From assembly GCA_031415695.1 (NCBI GenBank), contig JANOSH010000047.1, forward strand, positions 62,001 through 126,000: 64,000 nt of DNA. Direction: 5' to 3'. The number at the start of each line of letters is the position of its first letter. Position 1 is the stretch's first letter. This stretch comes from JANOSH01 sp031415695 (lineage in GTDB: Bacteria; Actinomycetota; Acidimicrobiia; Acidimicrobiales; Ilumatobacteraceae). The notes under the pieces were generated by a model, which was not told where the DNA came from, searched no databases, and saw nothing but the letters and a program-made list of their open reading frames with translations. The translations under genes and the position numbers were made by a program. Shown here one piece after another: positions 52,282 through 60,543 of this stretch.

Positions 52282-54410
52282 TCGTCGACGCAACGCCGAT
52301 CGACGAGCAGCCCGGCGATTCAGTCGCTGTCGCTATTCTTCGTTCTGGTCAACATCCAAAGCATGGTGGAACCCTGTGCCTCGCCGGCGACTGCGGAAAT
52401 TGTGTAGCGGTTGTGAATGGTGTGGCGTTTGTGCGCACCTGTCAGACGCCCGCCCGGCCGGGTCTTGTGGTTGATCGCCATCCGGTGGTGGGTTCACCGC
52501 CGTTGATCAGCGGCCGCGATCCGTTGGCTGCGGCACGGTCGTCGACAATGCACCACGTGCACGCCGGCTTAGTCGTCATTGGCGCAGGCGAAAGCGGTCT
52601 CGCTGCGGCTGCAGTTCACCCGGGCGCATTGATTCTCGATGCTGGCACGGGAAGCGAAGTTGTAGGCATCTACCCGGGGCCAACCGTGGTCGTTCGAGCC
52701 GAAGGCGCCATACAGCAGATCCGGGCTCACGAGGTCATTGTTGCTACGGGCGCCGCCGAGCTACACCCGGTGTGCCCCGGTAACAATCTTCGTGGCATTG
52801 TCACCGCGGGTGCCGCAGCGATGCTGCGTGAGGCCGGCGTAGATCTGGGCCGTACGGTCGTTATCGACCGAAATCCCATCGCTATCGAAGGTGTCGACGG
52901 TCGGGTTGTTCGAGTTGTCACACGCTCCGCGACACTCGCCTGTGACACGGTAATCGTCGACATGGGTCGGTCGCCGCGAGACGTGCTTCTTCGAATGTCA
53001 GCTGACCCAGGCGTTACGGTCGTTGGTCCCGCAGCTCGGAGCTACCCGCTGCCCGAGGCTCCCACCGACGGCATTGTTTGCCCATGCTCGGGAACCACGG
53101 TCGAGGACCTTCAGGGCGGTTGGGATCGAGGCTTTCAACACGTCGAGTTGCTCAAGCGCTCCACGCTCTGTGGAACCGGCACATGCCAAGGCGCGGCATG
53201 CGGTCCCCATCTACAAGCATTCGTTTCTGAGCGCAGTGGTGCCATAGCCGAGCCGTTTACGGGCCGGCCGATATCGCGTCAACTCACGATGGGCGAGGCA
53301 GGCTCACGGGTCTATCTCGATACGTGGCGGCGGTCACCATTGCATGACGAGCACCTCAAACTTGGCGCACGAATGGATCGCTTCGGTGGCTGGTGGCGCC
53401 CGTGGAATTATGGTGACCACGTCGAGGAGTACTGGGCCGTTCGTCGTGGGGTGTCGCTCGGCGACGTGTCGACACTCGGTAAATTGGTGGTCTCAGGACC
53501 CGACGCGGTCGAAGCGCTCGAGCGCATATACCCAACCACCGTTGCCGATATCAAGCCGGGGCGCAGCCGCTACGTGCTATTGCTCAACGAGCGAGGGCAT
53601 CTCATTGACGACGGCATGATCTGTCGAGAAACCGAGACGCGGTTCGTGCTCACCTTTACATCAGGTGGAGCTTCGGCGGCCGAAATGTGGATGCGTGACT
53701 GGGTCGAAACCTGGAACCTGCGCGTGCACATCCTCGATCAAACCATGTCGCTCGCCGCCATCAATGTCACCGGTCCGCTGGCCAGTGACCTGCTTCAGCG
53801 AGTCGGGCTCACCGATCCTCCCAAGTTCCTGCAGCATCGTCACACGACGGTTGCCGGAATCCCATGCCACGTCATGCGACTGAGTTTCACGGGCGAAGCG
53901 TCATTCGAATTGCACCACGCGGCCGATCAATCCGTTGCATTGTGGCGGTCGCTCATGGCCGCTGGTTTGCCCCTGGGTGTGAAGCCTCACGGGCTTCAGG
54001 CGCTGTTCGGGTTGCGACTCGAAAAGGGCCACATCATTGTCGGCATGGATACTGAACTCGACACCACACCGCGTCGAGTCGACATGGATTGGGCGGTAAA
54101 GATGGACAAGGAGTCCGACTTCCTTGGGCGCGACGCTCTTCGCCGAACCGAACGTCTACACGACGAACGTCGACTGTTCGGCTTCACCATGGACGCGCCT
54201 GCCCCCACCGAGGGAATGCCCATCCTGGTCGACGGAGCTGTCGTCGGTCACGTAACGTCGAGTTATCAGTCACCCGGGCTCGGCAAGGCCATCATGCTCG
54301 GCTGGCAAAAGCGGGGCATCCGAGCCAACGAGGTCGGTATCGATGGACGAATCGCCACTGTGGCGAGCATCCCCTTCTACGATCCGGAGGGCCGACGTGC
54401 ACGCGCTTGA
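52278..54410 (+). CDS. soxA: sarcosine oxidase alpha-like subunit with two [2Fe-2S] sites
   Basis: A 710-aa protein, shorter than the usual ~950-1000. It has an N-terminal ferredoxin-like domain with a complete CX4CX2CX12C set (C34, C39, C42, C55), an FAD/NAD-binding domain (GLVVIGAGESGLAAAA, near 96) and a BFD-like cysteine cluster (CPCSGTTVEDL ... CGTGTCQGAACGP, near 270-315). The C-terminal GcvT domain (FTGEASFELHH; FGLRLEKGHIIVGMDTE) would accept the methylene group on THF. The intact iron-sulfur motifs suggest electrons leave to a carrier instead of O2. ATG 52278 overlaps the preceding stop by four bases. Confidence 0.87.
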   Translation: MIVDATPIDEQPGDSVAVAILRSGQHPKHGGTLCLAGDCGNCVAVVNGVAFVRTCQTPARPGLVVDRHPVVGSPPLISGRDPLAAARSSTMHHVHAGLVVIGAGESGLAAAAVHPGALILDAGTGSEVVGIYPGPTVVVRAEGAIQQIRAHEVIVATGAAELHPVCPGNNLRGIVTAGAAAMLREAGVDLGRTVVIDRNPIAIEGVDGRVVRVVTRSATLACDTVIVDMGRSPRDVLLRMSADPGVTVVGPAARSYPLPEAPTDGIVCPCSGTTVEDLQGGWDRGFQHVELLKRSTLCGTGTCQGAACGPHLQAFVSERSGAIAEPFTGRPISRQLTMGEAGSRVYLDTWRRSPLHDEHLKLGARMDRFGGWWRPWNYGDHVEEYWAVRRGVSLGDVSTLGKLVVSGPDAVEALERIYPTTVADIKPGRSRYVLLLNERGHLIDDGMICRETETRFVLTFTSGGASAAEMWMRDWVETWNLRVHILDQTMSLAAINVTGPLASDLLQRVGLTDPPKFLQHRHTTVAGIPCHVMRLSFTGEASFELHHAADQSVALWRSLMAAGLPLGVKPHGLQALFGLRLEKGHIIVGMDTELDTTPRRVDMDWAVKMDKESDFLGRDALRRTERLHDERRLFGFTMDAPAPTEGMPILVDGAVVGHVTSSYQSPGLGKAIMLGWQKRGIRANEVGIDGRIATVASIPFYDPEGRRARA

Positions 54411-54777
54411 GACACTCCCCGCTTGGCGGGTTGTCGCCGACCCATCGTCTATCGAGACGCTGCTCGCAAACACCGGTGCCACAGTGCTTCGGTTCGCGCT
54501 CGACGATGCCCTTGTGCTCGCAACTACACAACCAAGCGTCACCGACCAACACGCCATCGTGGTGCCCGATCACGGTTGGTCGGGCACCTGGCTTACCCGA
54601 GCCAACTTCGACACCGCGGTGCGCCCCTTCATCGACTGGGAACTGCCAGTCGATGGAATCGCTCAAGGCCTAGTGGCTGGCGTGCCAGCCAAAGTGCTGA
54701 TTGGCACCGACCTCGTTTTGGTTGCCTGCCTTACCGCGTACGCACACGAACTAACCGAACGGTTGGAGAAGCTATGA
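54397..54777 (+). CDS. soxG: sarcosine oxidase gamma-like subunit
   Basis: A 126-aa protein between soxA and soxB, matching the small gamma subunit in size and place. The sequence (VHALETLPAWRVVADPSSIETLL; later PVDGIAQGLVAGVPAKVLIGTDLVLVACLTAYAHELTERLEKL) has the look of a folate-binding GcvT-like fragment. GTG 54397 is preferred because it overlaps soxA only briefly; an upstream frame from 54343 lies inside soxA. Identification rests mainly on context. Confidence 0.7.
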   Translation: MHALETLPAWRVVADPSSIETLLANTGATVLRFALDDALVLATTQPSVTDQHAIVVPDHGWSGTWLTRANFDTAVRPFIDWELPVDGIAQGLVAGVPAKVLIGTDLVLVACLTAYAHELTERLEKL

Positions 54778-55985
54778 ACGAGTTCGTCGAAACGTTGATC
54801 GATCTCAGCTGGCACCAACCTCGCACGTCGTACGACGTAGTAATTATTGGGGCCGGTGGACATGGTTTGGCCACTGCCTACTACCTAGCCAAGCGCCACG
54901 GAATCACCAACGTGGCCGTGCTCGAAAAGGGCTACATCGGGTCGGGCAACTCGGGGCGTAACACCACCATAATTCGTTCCAATTATGGCCTCCCCGAATC
55001 GGTGCGTTTCTACTCCCATAGTCAGCAGTTGTATTACGGCCTTGAAGCCGAGACCGGTTGCTGGATCATGCACGCACCCAAAGGACTGATGTGGCTCGCC
55101 CACACCGAGTCGGGCATGCGAGCCGAACGCGCCCGTTGCCTGCTCAACCAAGAGCTTGGTGTCGAAACGGTTCTGATTGATCCGACCGAAGCCAAACAGT
55201 TGTGTCCTCAACTCGACATCACCGGCGGCGGCCGCTATCCGGTGCACGGTGGGTCCTACCATGTACCCGGCTCGACCGCCCGACACGACAGGGTCGTGTG
55301 GGCGTATGCGCAGGGTGCGATGCACGCTGGCGTGCATGTGCTCCAGCACACTGAAGTCACCGGCATTCTCAAAGACGGCAACAAGGTCACCGGCGTTCGC
55401 ACTCCCATGGGCGACATCTCTGCAGGAGTAGTGCTGAGCGCAGCAGGTGGCAATGTCACCCAGATCGCCAGCATGGCTGGCGTACGTTTGCCAATTCGCA
55501 CCCATCTGTTGCAAGCGTTCGTTACAAACGGCTACTCGCAACAACTTGGCCCCATTGTGTCGTCGTCGGAACTGCTGTGTTACATCTCCCAGACTGCCCG
55601 CGGCCAATTGCTCATCGGCCACGAGTACGAACGACAGCCAAGTTTTTCCCGACAGTGGAGTTCGTTTCAGTTCTTGCAGAGCTGTTCCGCCCAGGTTGCT
55701 ACGTTGTTGCCGTTCACCCGTGACCTGCGGATCCTTCGTCAATGGACCGGTGTCTGCGATGTGTCGGCCGACTTTTCTCCCATCATGAGCACCACGCCCG
55801 TCGACGGATTCTTGGTCACTACGGGTTGGGGAACGTGGGGCTTCAAGGCCATACCAGCTGGCGGTGAGCAAATGGCTGAACTGATCGCCACAGGTAGAAC
55901 ACCCGATCTCATTGCGCCGTTCTCACTCGACCGTTTCGCTGCCGATCACGCCATGGCCGACCAGGGTTCGACAGGGACACGCTGA
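54774..55985 (+). CDS. soxB: sarcosine oxidase beta-like subunit
   Basis: A 403-aa FAD protein. The dinucleotide motif VVIIGAGGHGLATAYYLAKRHG is at residues 22-43. GSTARHDRVVWAYAQ carries H171, the counterpart of the histidine to which corynebacterial sarcosine oxidase links FMN. C-terminal GTWGFKAIPAGGEQMAELI is typical. It should hold the active site for oxidative demethylation of sarcosine or a related N-methyl amino acid, with product carried to the GcvT domain of SoxA. ATG overlaps soxG by four bases. Confidence 0.92.
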   Translation: MNEFVETLIDLSWHQPRTSYDVVIIGAGGHGLATAYYLAKRHGITNVAVLEKGYIGSGNSGRNTTIIRSNYGLPESVRFYSHSQQLYYGLEAETGCWIMHAPKGLMWLAHTESGMRAERARCLLNQELGVETVLIDPTEAKQLCPQLDITGGGRYPVHGGSYHVPGSTARHDRVVWAYAQGAMHAGVHVLQHTEVTGILKDGNKVTGVRTPMGDISAGVVLSAAGGNVTQIASMAGVRLPIRTHLLQAFVTNGYSQQLGPIVSSSELLCYISQTARGQLLIGHEYERQPSFSRQWSSFQFLQSCSAQVATLLPFTRDLRILRQWTGVCDVSADFSPIMSTTPVDGFLVTTGWGTWGFKAIPAGGEQMAELIATGRTPDLIAPFSLDRFAADHAMADQGSTGTR

Positions 55986-56218
55986 TGTTGTGGATCACGT
56001 GTCCGAATTGTGGTGCCAGGCCTGCCGAGGAATTCCGTTACGGCGGAGAGTTTCCTACCATCGCCGATGGGCTCACTGACCACGATGAACGCAACATCGA
56101 CTATGTGTGGATGTTCGACAACGTAGCCGGGGTCGCAACCGAGCGGTGGTTCCACGAAGCAGGTTGTCGTCGTTGGCACACGGCGCACCGCCACACCGTG
56201 CTTGATCGGTTCGAGTAG
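55985..56218 (+). CDS. soxD: sarcosine oxidase delta subunit
   Basis: A 77-aa zinc-binding subunit. The zinc ligands are visible as C6 and C9 (CPNCG) and H57 and C61 (FHEAGC), the known pattern of SoxD. RWHTAHRHT near the C-terminus is also conserved. ATG 55985 shares one base with the soxB stop. It ends the methylamine-type operon and abuts the convergent parA-linked gene with no gap. Confidence 0.92.
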   Translation: MLWITCPNCGARPAEEFRYGGEFPTIADGLTDHDERNIDYVWMFDNVAGVATERWFHEAGCRRWHTAHRHTVLDRFE

Positions 56219-56728
56219 CTACAGACCCAACGACACACTCAACGATGCGGTGAGGGCTGTTGCAACGAAGGCCGATCGAGTCATCTGAGCGTCGAGCGCC
56301 TGTCGATCCAACGCCGCACCTTCGTCAACGGACACGAACAGAATCATGAGCGTGGGGTGAATGACGTTACGTTGACGGCTCACGCGACGGGTCGCCACGA
56401 GCCGATTGGCGAGACGGTCTCGTGACATCTGGACTATCGAAGGACCATGATGGTGAACTGCTTCGAGAACGATGTCAGTAAGGTACTCGCCCGTAGTCGC
56501 CGAAAGCTCCCGGGCTGCGTCCGCTAGAACCGCTGGCAACGTCACGGCGAGCCGCGTGCGATTCGCCGACTTGGCGTCCACCTTGTGCGACCGGCTTGCA
56601 CTCGACGCTGGCCGACTTGTGCCCCGCGGCGAAGGGGCTAGCGCTCGAGGTGCTGCCCGCTCGTCCGGTGGCCATTGATCTGAAAGCGATGGGCCAGCAC
56701 CGAGCAAACTGGCAAGGTCGAGCTTCAC
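56219..56728 (-). CDS. small ParA partner, possible ribbon-helix-helix protein
   Basis: A 169-aa protein of no clear family. It overlaps the parA reading frame by four bases, as a ParA partner would. The N-terminal third is disordered and basic (SPRGTSRPASSASRSHKVDAKSANRTR). The segment TRLAVTLPAVLADAARELSATTGEYLTDIVLEAVHHHG (about 57-95) resembles a ribbon-helix-helix fold, as in small centromere-binding proteins such as ParG. A hydrophobic C-terminus follows. Function is inferred from position. Confidence 0.55.
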   Translation of the reverse strand: MKLDLASLLGAGPSLSDQWPPDERAAPRALAPSPRGTSRPASSASRSHKVDAKSANRTRLAVTLPAVLADAARELSATTGEYLTDIVLEAVHHHGPSIVQMSRDRLANRLVATRRVSRQRNVIHPTLMILFVSVDEGAALDRQALDAQMTRSAFVATALTASLSVSLGL

Positions 56729-57641
56729 GCGATGGCCATCATCTGTGCGGTACCAAGGCGTTCTTGGTAGCGCCGAAGAATCTCGGCCGACAACGCAACG
56801 TAGTCCGAGGCCAGCGCCGCTGCGTTCGCAGCGTATGTCAGGCGTGCCGTCACACCTTCCAGCTCACTAGGATTTTTCATAGAGCGGTACCACGGCTCCG
56901 CATTGTCAGCTGCTTCCTGGTATTCATAGGCGAGAAGCCCTCGACTGCGCATATCGCGTGAGGCTTTGCGAGCGTTTCTGATGAACGAGTCAAAGACCGG
57001 CGCGTAACCACCCAGTGCTTCGACCAGCTGCTCACGAACCTCACTCACGATGCGTTTGTCGGTGGCGGCAATGTTGAAGACCGCGACACCGAGGAGTTCG
57101 AGTGCGGGGTTATACCGGGCCCTGGTGTTGGCGAGACGACGGGCCATACGTTCGAGACCCAGGATCGAGCCATCGTCACTTTGGGTCGGGGCAACAACAT
57201 AATGAGCTGCAGACAAGGCGCTATCTAACAAGAGCCGGTCGCCTGGAGGGCAATCGAACACCACCAGCTGATAGTGAGCCGCAAGGGGCGCGAGCGCCCG
57301 TTCGACGTGAGTAACGGCACCCGGGTTGTCGTCTAGGGCGAGGTAGTCGTGGAGCCGGTCGGTGTAGACACCGGCGGGAACCACACATCAAGGTTGGGTC
57401 GAACGTCTCGCAGCGGAACCAGTTCCGTACCGTCGATCACCGCGTCAGACAGCGAGCGCCCACTGTCGCCCCGGTCGGCTTGGTAATAGCCGAGGTCTTG
57501 GCCGAGATTGCCTTGAGGATCAAGATCAACGGCTAGCACCTTCCAGCCAGCAGCGGCCGCGATGCCGGCAAGGTGGGAGGCCACTGACGTCTTGCCGACG
57601 CCGCCTTTTCCGTTTGAGACTGCGATGGAGCGTTGCAACAT
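56725..57641 (-). pseudogene. parA-like ATPase interrupted by a +2 frameshift
   Basis: Two reading frames together form one ParA/Soj-type ATPase. The first, from ATG 57641, has the deviant Walker A SNGKGGVGKTSVASHLAG and Walker A' DLDPQGNLGQDLGYY, then runs into nonsense after RPNLDV. The second, from about 57384, resumes VPAGVYTDRLHDYLAL and carries the Walker B region LVVFDCPPGDRLLLDSAL and the rest. The break is at the repeated dinucleotide in plus-strand ACCACACATC (57380-57389). Removal of two bases restores a protein of about 304 aa. True mutation, slippage or sequencing error cannot be separated here. Confidence 0.8.
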
Positions 57642-57713
57642 TCCGTTCGTATCGGCACCACCCTGCGTGATGTTATGGATTGGATAAAGAAATGCTGCGC
57701 GGGCATGGCTTGG

Positions 57714-57719
57714 TATGCT
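57714..57719 (+). promoter_or_regulatory. possible -10 box for the TetR-like gene
   Basis: TATGCT lies 42 bases before the proposed TTG start at 57756 on the plus strand. No clear -35 box is seen. Confidence 0.35.
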
Positions 57720-57755
57720 GATAGCCAGTGGCCATCTGGGGGAAAGGTGTGTCGA

Positions 57756-58361
57756 TTGGCCCGTGCGCCTGATCTCGAACTCAAGGCCGCGCTGCTCGAC
57801 CAGATCGTATTTTATTTGGCCGATCGCGGACTTGGCGATGTTTCCCTGCGACCGCTCGCTCGGGCACTCGACATCAGCCTCAACGGACTCGTGCACCATT
57901 TCGGCACCAAAGACGAGATGGTTGTGGCCGCACTGAGCCGGTCAATCAAGATCCAGGACGACGTTCAGCGGCGGTGGATTGGCCGTAACCCAGGGCTTTC
58001 GCAGGCTGATCTTCATCGTCGTTGGTGGAGATGGATCAATTCGTCGCCAAGAAACCTGGCCCTCGTGCGCCTTGGACTCGAGGCTGCCACCCTCGACGCA
58101 ACAGTGTCGCATCTCCCGGGTTCGGTGCGAGCCGAGCAGATCGGCGTGTGGCGAACCGACATCGAACAGCGACTGGCGTCAGCGGGTCTATCGGCCGAAG
58201 CAGCCGAACTCGAAGCGTCGCTCGTGAAGGCGTTGTTCACCGGCTTAGTGATCGACCTTATGGCAACGGGCGAACGGGTTCGGCTCACCCGATCGCTTGA
58301 AGTTGGTCTAACCAGACTCGAAGCAGTTGTGCAGTCGGCCCAACTGGCCACAGCGCAGTAG
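57756..58361 (+). CDS. TetR/AcrR-family regulator
   Basis: A protein of about 201 aa. The N-terminal HTH is in DVSLRPLARALDISLNGLVHHFGTKDEMVVAALSRSI (about 26-62), with a TetR-type all-helical C-terminal domain. The start is uncertain: GGGGGAAAGG (57738-57747) is well spaced for a TTG at 57756, whereas the GTG at 57747 overlaps it; in-frame ATG codons further upstream lack a ribosome site. It probably controls the APH-like kinase genes that follow on the same strand. Confidence 0.8.
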   Translation: MARAPDLELKAALLDQIVFYLADRGLGDVSLRPLARALDISLNGLVHHFGTKDEMVVAALSRSIKIQDDVQRRWIGRNPGLSQADLHRRWWRWINSSPRNLALVRLGLEAATLDATVSHLPGSVRAEQIGVWRTDIEQRLASAGLSAEAAELEASLVKALFTGLVIDLMATGERVRLTRSLEVGLTRLEAVVQSAQLATAQ

Positions 58362-58383
58362 CGCTCGACTGCCAGCAAATGTG

Positions 58384-58389
58384 TACAGT
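58384..58389 (+). promoter_or_regulatory. -10 box of a leaderless promoter
   Basis: TACAGT ends 6 nt before the ATG at 58396, with no ribosome-binding site between them. Confidence 0.55.
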
Positions 58390-58395
58390 CCGACT

Positions 58396-59469
58396 ATGGG
58401 GACGATGCCATCTGGTGTCAAGGAGGATCTGACCGAATGGTTGGCTGGCGCGCTCAGCGCGCACGGCCAACTGGCGAGCGTATCGACTGCTGTCATTGGA
58501 CAGGGCGAAGGGTTCGTCGGTCAACTTGCCAGGGCAACACTCGCGTGGACTCAATCGACTCCAGACGCGCCGGCGACGGTCATCGTCAAGTTGCCCACCA
58601 CGGATCCGAATAGCCGCATGATTGGCCAGATGATGGGCATGTACGAGCGCGAATCGCGCTTCTACGCCGAGCTTGCTGAACGACTCACAGTTCGGGTTCC
58701 TCGGTGCTTCCACAACGAAGCACATGCGGAGACGGGCGACTATGCCCTAATCCTCGAAGACCTGGCACCGTGGCGCTGCGGCGATCAGGTTCTCGGTGCC
58801 ACCATCGAGCAGGCTCGTCTTGTTGTTACGCGGCTTGCGCAACTGCATGCCAGCTTCTACGCCCCGGGAGCGCTCGATGGTCTCGACTGGATCCCCGGTC
58901 TTATCGGACCAAGCACGGGCATGATCGTACCAATGTTCGAGGGGTCCTGGCAACCGTTCGTCGAACATTACGGGCCTCGGCTATCGCCTCGGGTCATGGG
59001 TTGGACCGAAGCGTTTGCCCCGCAGATTCCAACGTGGATCGAGAGCTACGCCGATCTGCCGATAACGCTCGGCCACGGAGATTTCCGTCTCGATAACATG
59101 TTTTTCGGTCCCGCCGACGATTACGCGCTCATCGACTGGCAAATGATCATGAAGGTCCCGGGCACGGGCGACCTTGTCTACTTTCTCGTCACGAACCTCA
59201 CCGCCGACTTACGGCGCGCCCATGAGCACGAACTCATCGAGCTCTACTTGCAGACCTTGCGACGCTTGGGAATTGGCGAAGACCTGCTCGCAACCGACGC
59301 CGTCACCCGCGGCTACGTCGAAGGGGCCATGATGTTCGCCGTGATGTTCGTTTCGACCATTGGGTACGAACGAGCGAATGCTCGAGGTGAGGCATTCTTC
59401 GATGCGTTGGTTGAACGAACCTTCACTGCTGTCGAAGATCTCGATGCCGGTACACGATTGGGGCTGTGA
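58396..59469 (+). CDS. APH/ecdysteroid-kinase-like phosphotransferase
   Basis: A 357-aa protein-kinase-fold enzyme. The ATP lysine is in TVIVKLPT, the catalytic loop is LGHGDFRLDNMFF, and the metal-binding aspartate is in ALIDWQM. The family phosphorylates small molecules such as aminoglycosides, choline or steroid alcohols, so this is not evidence of antibiotic resistance. The next gene is a diverged relative that overlaps the stop, suggesting a duplicated pair. Neighbouring reductases hint at lipid or steroid chemistry, but the substrate is unknown. Confidence 0.82.
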   Translation: MGTMPSGVKEDLTEWLAGALSAHGQLASVSTAVIGQGEGFVGQLARATLAWTQSTPDAPATVIVKLPTTDPNSRMIGQMMGMYERESRFYAELAERLTVRVPRCFHNEAHAETGDYALILEDLAPWRCGDQVLGATIEQARLVVTRLAQLHASFYAPGALDGLDWIPGLIGPSTGMIVPMFEGSWQPFVEHYGPRLSPRVMGWTEAFAPQIPTWIESYADLPITLGHGDFRLDNMFFGPADDYALIDWQMIMKVPGTGDLVYFLVTNLTADLRRAHEHELIELYLQTLRRLGIGEDLLATDAVTRGYVEGAMMFAVMFVSTIGYERANARGEAFFDALVERTFTAVEDLDAGTRLGL

Positions 59470-60533
59470 TGTACGGAATTCCAGTCGACATCGACGACAT
59501 CACTCCCTTGTGGCTCAACGCCCACTGTGACCTTGGGGGACACGTTGCCACCGCTCACGCCGAACGCATCGCCGAGGGTGTCGGGTTACTCGCACAGCTT
59601 GGCCGGGTACATCTGACCTATACGTCGGGCATCGGCCCGTCGACAGTGATCGTGAAACTCGCATCGTCGATTCCCGAAGTGATCGAGATGGCGCAAATGT
59701 TCGGCTTCTACGAACGCGAAGTGTCGTTCTATCGTGAGGCTGCCGACCAACTCGGCAACGTGCCCCGCTGTCACTTCGCAGACATGGCTCCCGCGACCGC
59801 ACCGTTCGTCTTGGTACTTGAAGACCTCGGTCATCACCGCATGGTCGATCAGTTGCATGGATGCAACACGCACGATGCTCACGATGTCATGAGAGCTGCG
59901 GCGCGCCAACACGCCAAGTTCTGGGCCAACCGCCGTCTCGACAAGCTCACCTGGTTACCAATGGTAAACAACGAGAAGTACAAGGCGGCGCAAGGGCAGT
60001 ACAACCACTTCTTTCCGGCGTTCGTCGAGCGATACGGCGACCGAATCTCGTCGTACTCGATGCACGTGGCCGAGGGCTTGAAGACAACAATCAACATGTT
60101 GCAGGACCGCTGGTTCGAGCGAGGGCCGCTCACACTTGCCCACTACGACTTGCGCCTCGACAACGTGATGTTCGACGACGCCGGTGAGGTCTACTTCATC
60201 GATTATCAACTATCGGCCAAACAACTTGGCGCGTTCGATGTCGCGTACTTCATTGGATGGAGCATGACGGACGAGGTGCGCCGCGAGATCACGCCCTCGC
60301 TCATCGCCACCTACCACGACGCACTCGTGAAGGAAGGGGTCGAGGGGTACAGCGCCGAACAGTGCGAAGACGACGTTCGTGACACTCTGCTCGGTGTGGC
60401 CACCATGGCGGCCTTCGGGTCAGTCGCCACGGTCGCGGTCAACGAACGTGGCCAGGCGCTGCAAGATGCGCTAGTCGAGCGAACATTTGCAACCGTCGAC
60501 GACCTCCAGGCCGGTGACTTCCTCTCGCACTGA
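59469..60533 (+). CDS. second APH/ecdysteroid-kinase-like phosphotransferase
   Basis: A 354-aa paralogue of the preceding gene. The ATP lysine is in TVIVKLAS and the catalytic loop reads LAHYDLRLDNVMF (HYD instead of HGD), followed by YFIDYQL. The catalytic Asp, Asn and metal Asp are kept. ATG 59469 overlaps the previous stop by one base; a GTG at 59466 is also possible. The pair probably acts together or on related substrates. Confidence 0.82.
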   Translation: MYGIPVDIDDITPLWLNAHCDLGGHVATAHAERIAEGVGLLAQLGRVHLTYTSGIGPSTVIVKLASSIPEVIEMAQMFGFYEREVSFYREAADQLGNVPRCHFADMAPATAPFVLVLEDLGHHRMVDQLHGCNTHDAHDVMRAAARQHAKFWANRRLDKLTWLPMVNNEKYKAAQGQYNHFFPAFVERYGDRISSYSMHVAEGLKTTINMLQDRWFERGPLTLAHYDLRLDNVMFDDAGEVYFIDYQLSAKQLGAFDVAYFIGWSMTDEVRREITPSLIATYHDALVKEGVEGYSAEQCEDDVRDTLLGVATMAAFGSVATVAVNERGQALQDALVERTFATVDDLQAGDFLSH

Positions 60534-60543
60534 CGACAACAGG

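Noticed and set aside
58396..60533. Aminoglycoside resistance genes
   Set aside because: The APH fold is shared by many metabolic kinases and the context is metabolic, so resistance is not supported.
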